From CAWJAP01 sp963834365 (lineage in GTDB: Bacteria; Acidobacteriota; Vicinamibacteria; Vicinamibacterales; Vicinamibacteraceae), in assembly GCA_963834365.1 (NCBI GenBank), contig CAWIBS010000035.1:62001-126000 (forward strand): a stretch of 64,000 bases of DNA, written 5' to 3'. A program made the translations under genes and the position numbers. The notes beneath the pieces were generated by a model. It was not told where the DNA came from and searched no databases. It saw only the letters and a list, made by a program, of their open reading frames with translations. This document shows positions 1 to 8,052 of the stretch, piece by piece (within the stretch, counting starts at the first letter, position 1; the number at the start of each line of letters is the position of its first letter).

Positions 1-501
1 GCTCGCGCCCACCTGAAGTTCGCGATGTTTTCCCTGCCATCCGACCAGGGCCTGCCGATGGCGAAGCACGTCTGGGTGGAGAAGGGTGTGCTGAAGGACC
101 TCACGTATACGCGGTTCTGGGCCCAGAAGATGGACAAGGCGCCGACCCCTCTGCCGTCGAATTTCATCATGGAGGGCGGCACGGCGACGATGGCGGACCT
201 CATCTCGGGAACCGAGCGCGGCCTGCTCGTGACACGATTCTGGTACGTGCGGATGCTCGACCCGCAGGCCCTGATGATCACGGGGCTGACCCGCGATGGC
301 CTGTTCCTGATCGAGAAGGGCAAGGTCACGCGGCCAGTCAAGAACCTGCGCTGGAACGAGAGCCCGATCGTGGCATTCAACAACATCGACGCGATGACGC
401 CGGCCGAGCGGGCAGGTGGGGGCGCCAGCCCGATCTCGCTGGTCTGCCCGGCCGTCCGGATCCGGGAGTTCACGTTCACGAGCTCCTCGGATGCGATATA
501 G
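1..501 (+). CDS. TldD/PmbA family metalloprotease, C-terminal part (truncated by window edge)
   Basis: The reading frame is already open at base 1 and ends with TAG at 499-501, so only the last 166 codons are present. The sequence resembles the C-terminal domain of TldD/PmbA proteins, the Zn-dependent proteases that mature modified peptides and act as gyrase-modulator-type proteases: a GTERGLLVTRFWYVR stretch is followed by a block (LTRDGLFLIEKGK) and a conserved RWNESP segment. In this family the metal-binding HExxxH lies further upstream and is outside the window. The family usually occurs as tldD/pmbA pairs; the partner would lie to the left. Assignment comes from the conserved C-terminal blocks only. 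Confidence 0.8.
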   Translation, partial: ARAHLKFAMFSLPSDQGLPMAKHVWVEKGVLKDLTYTRFWAQKMDKAPTPLPSNFIMEGGTATMADLISGTERGLLVTRFWYVRMLDPQALMITGLTRDGLFLIEKGKVTRPVKNLRWNESPIVAFNNIDAMTPAERAGGGASPISLVCPAVRIREFTFTSSSDAI

Positions 502-513
502 GCGTGGAGACAG

Positions 514-700
514 CGGAGGGGACGGAGGGAACGGTTTTAACACAGAGCAACGAAGAAACGGAGGCGAACGGAGAAATCCAAATCCAAATCCATACAAAAG
601 AAATTCACAGAAATAGAAATAGGAACAAAGATAGGTTCTTCTCTGTTCGTCTCCGTTACTTCGTTGCTCTGTGTTAAAACCGTTCCCTCCGTCCCCTCCG
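514..700. repeat. Large imperfect inverted repeat (two arms of about 63 bp, 61-bp spacer)
   Basis: Bases 514-576 and 638-700 are reverse complements with only a few mismatches; the first 42 bp (starting CGGAGGGGACGGAGGGAACG) match perfectly. The element fills the gap between the protease gene and the carboxypeptidase gene and would form a very long hairpin in RNA. A degenerate copy of the purine-rich inner part (AACGGAGAAATC) recurs near 41980. It looks like a dispersed intergenic palindrome rather than a simple terminator, and no transposase is present. Confidence 0.85.
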
Positions 701-707
701 TTCCCTC

Positions 708-1928
708 TTGCGATCGCTCGCGACCGTCCTGTCCGCGGGCATCGTCGCCGCAACTCACCAGCGGCCCGCACAGGCCGGCGACGGCTCGGCTCCGGAGTTC
801 ATCGACACCGGCTTCGAGAATGCCTCCCCGCTCTGGTACGAGGTGGTCGATGGCGTGGTGAGGATTCACCTGATCTACGATCACGAGCGGGCCTCGCCGA
901 ATCGGGCGGCCGGACACATCCACTTCCTCCTCCACGCGCGCCGCGGCGCCACGTTCACGCTCGAATTCAAGAACCTCGACAACGTCTGGAACGGCCAGCC
1001 GGGTTCCGTCGCTGGAGAGCTCAAGACGGTCGCGATCTCCGGGGACGGGCAGACCTGGAAAGTGGTGCCGACCGACAGCCTTCCCGGGAATCGCGTCCAG
1101 CTCCGCGTCGAGATGCCGGGGCCGAGGCTGTACGTCGCGCGCCTCGAACCCTATCGCGTGTCGGACCTCGACCACCTGCTCCAGTCGATCCGCACCAACC
1201 CTCTCGTGCGGATCACTCCCATCGGCAGGACCGTGGCTGGCCGCGACCTGGAGATCGTGCAGCTCGGAAGCCCGGCCGCGCCCTACCACGTGTTCGTGCG
1301 CGCGCGGGCGCATCCGTGGGAGGCGGGCAGCAACTGGGTCGCCGAGGGACTCATCCGCCGGCTCCTGAAGGGTGACGAGGAGGCGCAGAAGTTCCTGCGC
1401 GTCTACCGCGTCAGCCTGCTCCCGATGGCGAACAAGGACGGCGTCGCGCGCGGCGGGACGCGATTCAACCTGCGCGGGATGGATCTCAATCGCGGGTGGA
1501 GCACGCCGGCAAGTCCCGAGCTCGCGCCCGAGAACGCGGCGCTCGAAACCTGGCTCGAACGCGAGATCGCGTCAGGCCGAAAACCCGACCTCGCGCTGGA
1601 GCTGCACAACGATGGCAGTGGCCGGCTGCACATCAGCCGTCCGCCCGTGCCGCAGCTCGATCGCCATCTCGCCCGGATGACGATCTTCGAGGCGCTGCTG
1701 CGGCAGAAGACCTGGTTCACCGAAGGCGCGACCAACGCGGCCTTCCGCAACAGCGGCACGCTCGGAGACGGCTGGCTCGAACGCTACGGCATCGACGCGA
1801 TGGTCCACGAATTCAACTGCAACTGGATCGCGGGCGTCAGGGACTATCCGTCGAGCCGGCACTGGATGGACTACGGTGCGAGCCTGGCCGGGGTCTTTCA
1901 CGACTACTTCGTGCGCGTGCAGCCCTGA
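708..1928 (+). CDS. Exported M14-type zinc carboxypeptidase
   Basis: This 406-residue protein has a short hydrophobic N-terminus that looks like a signal peptide, a beta-rich N-terminal domain (about residues 30-150), and an M14 peptidase domain. The zinc ligands are visible as H202 and E205 in AHPWE and H300 in LELHNDG. The DLNRGW motif around 259-264 supplies the substrate-carboxylate arginine, and E368 in VHEFN is the likely catalytic glutamate. The predicted start is TTG at 708, immediately after the inverted repeat, so the true start is uncertain and the repeat may have replaced the original upstream region. The family cleaves C-terminal amino acids or peptidoglycan-like peptides; the substrate cannot be read here. 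Confidence 0.85.
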   Translation: MRSLATVLSAGIVAATHQRPAQAGDGSAPEFIDTGFENASPLWYEVVDGVVRIHLIYDHERASPNRAAGHIHFLLHARRGATFTLEFKNLDNVWNGQPGSVAGELKTVAISGDGQTWKVVPTDSLPGNRVQLRVEMPGPRLYVARLEPYRVSDLDHLLQSIRTNPLVRITPIGRTVAGRDLEIVQLGSPAAPYHVFVRARAHPWEAGSNWVAEGLIRRLLKGDEEAQKFLRVYRVSLLPMANKDGVARGGTRFNLRGMDLNRGWSTPASPELAPENAALETWLEREIASGRKPDLALELHNDGSGRLHISRPPVPQLDRHLARMTIFEALLRQKTWFTEGATNAAFRNSGTLGDGWLERYGIDAMVHEFNCNWIAGVRDYPSSRHWMDYGASLAGVFHDYFVRVQP

Positions 1929-1960
1929 ACGGTCGCTCTTCGTGCCCGGCCGCTGGATCC

Positions 1961-2641
1961 TCATCGGTCCGTTTCCGCAGGTCGAAACACGAGGAAGTGC
2001 TGCCGGGGCAGGAAATCGTGCCGGGCGTCGAGCCTGTAGCCGGCCTGCTTCATCTCGCCGACGATCTGATCAGCCTCGAATCGAAACTCGGGCGGCGGGC
2101 CATCCGGCGAGTCCTTCCGGAAGTCGATGATCGCCACGCGCGCTCCCGGCGTCAGTGACTTCACCAGGTCGCTGAAGTAGGTGCGACGATCCGGGATGTG
2201 ATGGTATGTGTCGACGACGATGGCCATGTCAACCGGCTTGGGAAGATTGGGACCGCTGCCGCCGGCCTGCACGGTGACCACGTTCTCGAGGCCGGCGCCG
2301 ATCGCCCGCTTCCGGATGTGCTCGAGCATCGACGGCTCGATATCGACCGCGTAGACGATGCCGCGTGGCACCGCCCTGGCCAACCGCACGCTGAAATATC
2401 CGGTGCCGGCGCCGATGTCCGCGATTGACGCATCAGGCGACGGCCCGAGCGCGTCGATCACGCGTGCCGGCATCTGCCAGCCGTCGCGCGCGGGATCGTC
2501 GAACGATTTCGTATACCGTTCCGGATCGTCGAAGCGGTGGTGCATGTGATCGGGCTTGCTCTGTGGCGCCTGCTGCTGTGCGCCCGTGGATCCGAAGCAC
2601 CCGAGCACCACCACGGTGATCGGCAACGGCCGATTCCTCAT
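1961..2641 (-). CDS. Putative lipoprotein SAM-dependent methyltransferase
   Basis: The start was placed at the ATG at 2641 because it begins MRNRPLPITVVVLGC, a lipobox-like signal sequence (VLGC), rather than at a longer upstream option. The mature part is a class I methyltransferase: motif I DIGAGTGYFS, an acidic loop VDIEPSML, and VDTYHHI. This exported UbiE/COQ5-like type is common in Acidobacteria, often with an MHHRFDDPERY segment as seen here. Substrate unknown. It lies 17 bp downstream of the DNA ligase gene on the same strand. Confidence 0.8.
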   Translation of the reverse strand: MRNRPLPITVVVLGCFGSTGAQQQAPQSKPDHMHHRFDDPERYTKSFDDPARDGWQMPARVIDALGPSPDASIADIGAGTGYFSVRLARAVPRGIVYAVDIEPSMLEHIRKRAIGAGLENVVTVQAGGSGPNLPKPVDMAIVVDTYHHIPDRRTYFSDLVKSLTPGARVAIIDFRKDSPDGPPPEFRFEADQIVGEMKQAGYRLDARHDFLPRQHFLVFRPAETDR

Positions 2642-2658
2642 AGCTGCCGCCTTGCGTT

Positions 2659-3622
2659 CTATTCCCGCGTGACCTTCCGTGGATCCTTGTCTTCGGTGAG
2701 TGTAATGAACTTCGTGTGTCGAAGGTGGTTGTCGCCCGTCCACTCGACGAACTCGAACTGACCCACCAGCACGGGCTGCAGCCATCGGCAGTCCGCCATC
2801 TTACTGGCAATCAGCCCCGCTCCCCATCGCCCCGCCTTCGCCTCGGGCAGGTTCACGAACGGGCACTCCGCGATCTCGAGACCCTTGAAGCGCTTGAACA
2901 ATTGCACGCGCGTTGCAGGCGTGAAGCCGTTGCGGGTCCGTGCCGCGTAGATCAGCCCGCCGTTCTCGTAGTACCCGAAGATCAGCGCGTCGAACGGGTT
3001 TCCGCCGACAGTGTAGCCCCCGATCACGAACTCCTGCCCGCGATTCACCCGCATCTTCAGCCAGGCGCCCGAGCGGAGGCCCGATTCGTACCGGCTGTCC
3101 AGGCGCTTGGCGACGAGGCCTTCGAACCCTTGCTGCTTGACGGATTCGATGAGCACCGGAAGGGTCGCGTCCAGTGCGCCCGCATAGCGGACGGGCTCTT
3201 CGAGCGTCGGCAGCACCGTCCGCTCGAGATGGGCGCGCCGGACGGTCAGAGGCTCGCCCCTGAGATCCCGCCCGCCCAGGACCATGACATCGAACACGAA
3301 GTACACCAGCGTCGCCTTCCCGGACCCGTAGTTCTGCAAGAGCTGGAATGAGGGTCTGCCCTCTTCATCGAGAGCCACGACCTCCCCATCGATCACCGTG
3401 TCGTTCGGCAGGTTGGCGAGGCCTTTGGGAATGGCGGCGTACCTTCGCGGTGAAGTCGTGATCGTTCCTCGATCGCAGGTGAACGTGACCACCCGCCTTG
3501 AATGCGATCGCGCGGTACCCATCGAGCTTCAGCTCGTATGCCCACCGTCTGTCCTCCGGGAGCTTGTCAGTCCGCAGGAGGAGCATCGGTTCGATGAAGG
3601 TGGCCGTGACACGCCCGGGCAT
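2659..3622 (-). CDS. ATP-dependent DNA ligase (LigD-ligase-domain type), frameshifted
   Basis: The N-terminal part starts MPGRVTATFIEPML and contains the adenylation motif ELKLDGYR with catalytic Lys about residue 32. The frame then changes near 3450, where a single extra G before TAC restores continuity. The rest shows nucleotidyltransferase motifs (VIDGEVVALD, FEGLVAKR, GAWLKMR) and a C-terminal OB-fold ending FITLTEDKDPRK. Such ligases seal nicks and often act with Ku in end joining; no ku gene is in the window. The ATG at 3622 is preferred because further upstream the frame runs into intergenic repeat sequence. The single indel is more likely a sequence error than decay. Confidence 0.8.
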
Positions 3623-3636
3623 GGGGTCGAGTCTCC

Positions 3637-3760
3637 CTGGAGCGGCTGGAGCGGCTGGAACGGCTGGAGCGGCTGTGTTCCCGGAGGTGGGACAGGGCTT
3701 CATACAGGTGGGACAGCCCTTTAGGGCTGTCGCGACGACAGGGCTGAAGCCCTGTCCCAC
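3637..3760. repeat. 9-bp tandem repeats and an adjacent inverted repeat upstream of the ligase
   Basis: Four tandem copies of CTGGAGCGG (one copy has an A variant) occupy 3637-3672. At 3687-3760 follow GTGGGACAGGGCTT, an internal hairpin CAGCCCTTTAGGGCTG, and the inverse GAAGCCCTGTCCCAC. The GCTTTAGCCC-type hairpin flanked by GTGGGACAGG arms is a dispersed intergenic element; a related layout occurs at 7931-8052. Confidence 0.75.
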
Positions 3761-3826
3761 TGCAGAGCAACAGCCCACCTGTATTGCATCACACCGTCAA
3801 CCATGGCAACGAACGCAGCCTGGAGG

Positions 3827-4645
3827 CTAGTGTCCCACGGTGCACACCGAGTAGAAGTGGAAGATCGGCGACGCGATCTGACGTCCCGGGCGGTACGCCC
3901 GATGAAGTTCGGCAGTCCGGAAATTCTCGACCGGGCCGAGGCCGAGCTCGTTCGCGAGACTGCCGATATCACTGACGCCTGAGAGCCACGGTGCACCCAT
4001 GTTCGCGAAGCTCTCGGCCAGTTTCGTGACACCTGGATCGCCGGTGGTCTTCGAAATGACCGCCTCCGCCATGTAGTCGAAGGAGATGCGCAACCGCCTG
4101 ACGTGGGTTCTCAACTCGGTCAGGACCCATTTCATCCGGTCGAGCGGCAGATACATGGTGTTGCCCTCCCAGATGACGTAGGTGGGCAGGTCGAAGTCGA
4201 AGCCGTTCCGATCGAGCAGGTCGATCAGCCCGTCGGCGACATAGTTCCCCGGAATGAGCGTCAGATCGACGTCGAAGCCCAGTTCGTCGTAGCGGGCCCG
4301 CTTGACGTTCAGCGTCTCGGCGTCGTCTATCTCGTAGTAGCTGACGCCGGGAGCCGCCTTTCGAATGGCCCGGGTGTCGAGGCCAGATCCCAGAATCAAG
4401 ACCTGTCGAACGCCCGACATCAGGTGCTTCTCGAGCGTGTCGTCGAAGTACTTCGTCCGGATCTTGACCATCTCCTTCACCAGGGGAAAGTCGTCAGCCA
4501 CGCGGTTGGCCGCCAGCTTGCTTTCCTCGTCGAGAAACAGTTCGACGATGGGATCGGTATAGAGGGGCGCGGGTTCGATGTTCTCTTCAGCTCTGAACTC
4601 CGCGACGACGAATGCCGTGCCGCTGACGTGTGCGATGGTCGCCAT
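3827..4645 (-). CDS. Class I SAM methyltransferase, LCMT/PPM-like family
   Basis: This 272-residue protein has the motifs of the leucine carboxymethyltransferase-like family abundant in actinobacteria: RTKYFDDTL near residue 62, the SAM loop VLILGSGLDTRA, the acidic residue in YYEIDDAETL, and WEGNTMYLPLD. No signal peptide or membrane segment is present, so it is cytoplasmic. Proteins of this family methylate small-molecule carboxyl or hydroxyl groups; the substrate is unknown. It stands alone between the ligase and amidohydrolase genes. Confidence 0.8.
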   Translation of the reverse strand: MATIAHVSGTAFVVAEFRAEENIEPAPLYTDPIVELFLDEESKLAANRVADDFPLVKEMVKIRTKYFDDTLEKHLMSGVRQVLILGSGLDTRAIRKAAPGVSYYEIDDAETLNVKRARYDELGFDVDLTLIPGNYVADGLIDLLDRNGFDFDLPTYVIWEGNTMYLPLDRMKWVLTELRTHVRRLRISFDYMAEAVISKTTGDPGVTKLAESFANMGAPWLSGVSDIGSLANELGLGPVENFRTAELHRAYRPGRQIASPIFHFYSVCTVGH

Positions 4646-4779
4646 GAATCTCCTCGAAAGTTGACGTTGCGATCATCCGCAACGCTGTGACTGTCGAGAG
4701 AGTTTGACGATGCCGCCGCGGCCGGGGATCGGTGCAGAGGTTAGGGGCTGGTAAGGCTTGGATGAGGTTTCTGGTGTCG

Positions 4780-5718
4780 CTATGAGGGAATCCGTAGCAG
4801 CCGGTGCACGTTGCCCCAGACGAGCTTCTGAAAGACCTCCGGGGCCGTGGATCGTTTCAGCAGGCCCAGCGTCTCGCGCGCCACGCACTTCCCATTCATT
4901 CGTGCTGCCGCCGGGTTGTTGCCCTGGCTGACACCGCCGCCGTGGCCGTCGCTGCAGGCGCAGTCGCTGCCGAAGAGCAGCTTGTCCTGATGACGCTTCA
5001 GGAAATCGGCCGTGAACTCGGGCTCGCGTGACAGGGCGTTGTTGCCGGAGTTGGCCGCCAGGTCGCCGAAGAGATTGGCGTAGTCGCCCAGCCATCGGTC
5101 GGTCACGCCGCCGCGCTTGATCGGGCCGGTCGGATAGGCGGCTTCGTTGTGATAGTCCGCGCTGACGTTGGCCCAGAACGCGTCGGCGTGCCCGATGAAC
5201 CTCGTCTTCGGATGGGCCTTGAGGACCGACTCGAACGTCTTCGCATACCCCGTGGCCCAGGTGCCTTCGTCCGGGAAGTGATCGACTTCCTGGAAGTGAA
5301 TCAAGATCGGCACCTGCAGATCGGCGGCCAGCGCATACATGCGGCGCAGCTCCGGGCCGTCGGCGGCGACGTGGAACTTCATCTCGCCGAAGCCCTGTGC
5401 GCCCTCCTTCACGGCTTGCGTGAGCACCTGCTCGGCGTCGGGTTTCGTGACGTCGTAGCTGTGGAACCAGGTGAACCGGCCTGGTTCCGCGGCCTGCATC
5501 GCCTTGACCCGGTCGAGGACGTCGCCGCGCGTGAGCAGATTGGCTTTCGCGATCCCCGCGCCGGCCAGGTGCGCGAGGGTGCTGGCCGCCTCCCGACGCA
5601 GGTGGCAGTGCAGGTCGAAAACAGGCGAGCCCCACTCGTCGGCGGTGGCCTGACGGGCGAGGGCCGGAACCACGGTGCCGGCCGCGACCGCTCCGAGGAA
5701 TTCACGGCGATTCATCAC
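4780..5718 (-). CDS. Tat-exported amidohydrolase-2 family metal-dependent hydrolase
   Basis: The N-terminus MMNRREFLGAVAAGTVVP is a twin-arginine signal. The mature protein is a TIM-barrel amidohydrolase: the first metal motif is HCHL near residue 37, followed by GEMKFHV, ILIHFQE, FIGHAD and the terminal barrel Asp in LFGSDCACSDG. The C-terminal ending VWGNVHRLLRI is typical of amidohydrolase family 2. It starts 49 bp after the serine hydrolase gene ends and probably shares its transcript. The reaction is probably hydrolysis or decarboxylation of a small organic acid or ester; no precise substrate can be given. Confidence 0.8.
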   Translation of the reverse strand: MMNRREFLGAVAAGTVVPALARQATADEWGSPVFDLHCHLRREAASTLAHLAGAGIAKANLLTRGDVLDRVKAMQAAEPGRFTWFHSYDVTKPDAEQVLTQAVKEGAQGFGEMKFHVAADGPELRRMYALAADLQVPILIHFQEVDHFPDEGTWATGYAKTFESVLKAHPKTRFIGHADAFWANVSADYHNEAAYPTGPIKRGGVTDRWLGDYANLFGDLAANSGNNALSREPEFTADFLKRHQDKLLFGSDCACSDGHGGGVSQGNNPAAARMNGKCVARETLGLLKRSTAPEVFQKLVWGNVHRLLRIPS

Positions 5719-5766
5719 GAGTCCTCACTGCCGAATGCGTCGGCCCGACGTCGCGCACCGGGCCGT

Positions 5767-7798
5767 TCAGCGCGCCGCGGCGGCGCTCGACGTGGTCGAT
5801 GACGTCTGCGGCGTGAACACGTACTCGTGCTGGCTGTCGCGGAGCACGAGCGTGTTGCCGGCGACGACGAACTCGAAGCCGCCGTAGCCCGGATCGATCG
5901 TCGCGAACGACATGGTCCCGTCGTCGTTCTTCCGTGAAGCGACGACGCTCTTCCACTCACCGAAGTCGAACGACGTCGACCCGTTCGCCGTCTTCACCGC
6001 GATGTCGCCGAGCGCGGCGTTGTGATACCGGCTGGCGAGCTTCGCCGCCGCCGCCGGGTCGGCGGGCACGACGAGCCGTTCGCGGCCCTTGGCCACGTAC
6101 GCCTTCCACTGCTTGACCGCCGTCTGCAGATTCTCCGCCGCCTCGGGCTTGCCGTCGAAGAGCACTTCGAGGAGGCGACGGCGGAACGTGCCGCCCAGCA
6201 TCGATCCGGTGTCGGCATTGGTCAGGATGACCGCCCCCACGCCGTGCTCGGGCAGCATGAACATGTCGCTCTTGTAGCCAACCATGCTGCCGCCGTGCCG
6301 CAGCGTCGTGACGTTCCATTTCGTGTCGACAGACAGACCCATCCCGTAGCTGCCGGTCTGGCCGACCGCGACCTGCTTCGCGCGCCGCGCCAGAAGGTTC
6401 TTCTCGGAGACCAGCTCGCGGCCGTCGGGCAGCTTGCCGCCGGCCAGCTCCATCTGCACGTACCGCAGCAGGTCGCGCGCGCTGGTCCACGCCGCACCCG
6501 CGGGTCGGGCCGGGCCGATCGAGTAGTTCAAATCCATGCTCGCGACGGCGACATTGCCGTCGACGTCGAAGCCGTGCGGCCGCGCATGGTTGCCGCGCTC
6601 CACGCGGGCGATGTCGAAGGTTGCGCTCGTCATGCCCAGCGGCTCGAAGATCCGTGCCCGCATCGCTTCGTCGTACGCGGCGCCGAGCTCCTTGTCTGGA
6701 AACAACGCGTGGCCGGCGACGTATCCGGCGGCGGCCGCCATCAGGTTGCTGTACCTGGAAGAGCTCGCCGAACTTCGTCGTCGGCTGCATGCCGCCGAGC
6801 GTGCGCATCGCGGAGGCCGGCGTCGCGCCCTTGAACTCGAACAGCCACTCGAAGTCCTGCCGCGGGAGGCCCGTGCACGCGCAGAGCAGGTGCTTCACCA
6901 GCACCTGCTGGGTCGTGTTGGCGTCCCCGAGCTTGAACGCCGGGTAGACCTTGGTGACCGGCGTCTCCCAATCGAGCCGGCCTTCATCGACCAGCCTGGC
7001 CATGAGCAGCGTCGTCAGCGGTTTGGTGTTCGACGCAATCAGGAACGCCGTGTCCGCATCGACTTTTTCCGGCTTGCCGAGATCGCGCACGCCGAACCCG
7101 CCCGCAAACACGACCTGGCCGTTGTCGATGAGCGCGAGCCCGACGCCGGGAATCGACAGCTCCTTCATCGCCGTCTCGACGAAGTCGGTGAGCTGCTTCA
7201 CGCGCGCAGGATCGAGCGGGTGCGCCTTCTTCCCCGCAAACGATTCCTCGCTGTAGCCCTGTGGTCGGAGGCTCTGTCTGACGAGCGCGACCTGAGCCCC
7301 TCGCTGTTCCAACGTCGCGTGCGCGCCGTCGATGAGCAAGACGGTCCAGGCCTGGCCTCGCTTCAGGGCGACCGCGCCGACCCCGCGCCGCTCGTTCGGC
7401 GAGGTCTCGTAGGAATAGCTTCGCAGCTCGTCCCAGCCATCTCGACCCGGCGCCGGTGTCATCAGCCGGATCGTCCGCGTGATCCCCGGACGGACCGCCT
7501 CCCAGGCCGCAGCGACCGCGGCGTCGGGATCGGTGGCGGAAGACTCGACGATGGCGATTCGGGAATCGTCATCGGGCGCGAGAAGGACAACGACCGAGCC
7601 AGCGGCGGTGAGGGACCAGTCCTTGGGCGCGGTAAACGTCGCGCCTCCCGCGGTCGTACGCGGCGTATCGCTCGCCAGCTTCTCTGCCGCCGGCTTCGAT
7701 GCGGCCGTCGCCGGCGCGGGACCTGCAGGCGTTTGCGCCGACGCGAGACCGACGAAGGACCCCGAGACGAGCAACCACGACAACAGGCTGCGCTTCAT
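5767..7798 (-). CDS. Exported beta-lactamase-class-C-like serine hydrolase, frameshifted
   Basis: The start at 7798 gives MKRSLLSWLLVSGSF, a clear signal peptide, followed by an approximately 200-residue N-terminal domain and a penicillin-binding/class C serine hydrolase domain. SNTK is the SxxK nucleophile motif, YSN the second motif, and RHGGSMVGY the third (HGG). The reading frame changes near 6757, exactly at the YSN motif, and one extra G in CAGGTAC explains it. A C-terminal beta domain follows. About 676 residues after correction. Likely a periplasmic esterase, D-aminopeptidase or beta-lactamase homologue. It lies downstream of the permease pair with a composite repeat between. Confidence 0.8.
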
Positions 7799-7930
7799 CG
7801 CAACACCTTCCCTTTCCTCACTTCGAGCCGCGACCGCCAGCGGCCAAAACAAGCCTGAAATCGTGAGTATCGCACGTCCGGACAGGCGCAGTACATGCGG
7901 GAGGCCCAGGCACGAGTGCGAGCGCCTAAT

Positions 7931-8052
7931 CCCGGAGTTCACTTGAGTTGACAACGGGCCCGCCAAGGTGGCGCCGGGCTTTAGCCCGGCCAACGCGGGC
8001 CCGGGCAGGCCTAAAGGCCTGCGCCACATTGTCAACACGAGTGAACTCTGGG
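7931..8052. repeat. Composite palindromic intergenic element
   Basis: Outer arms CCCGGAGTTCACTTGAGTTG (from 7931) and the imperfect inverse ending at 8052 (ACGAGTGAACTCTGGG) enclose a second pair GTGGCGC/GCGCCAC and two inner hairpins, CGGGCTTTAGCCCG and AGGCCTAAAGGCCT. The element abuts the stop codon of the upstream permease gene and could act as its terminator. A half copy of the outer arm (GAGTTCACTCGTGTTG) occurs at 26221-26236. It looks like a mobile, REP/MITE-like palindrome family. Confidence 0.8.
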
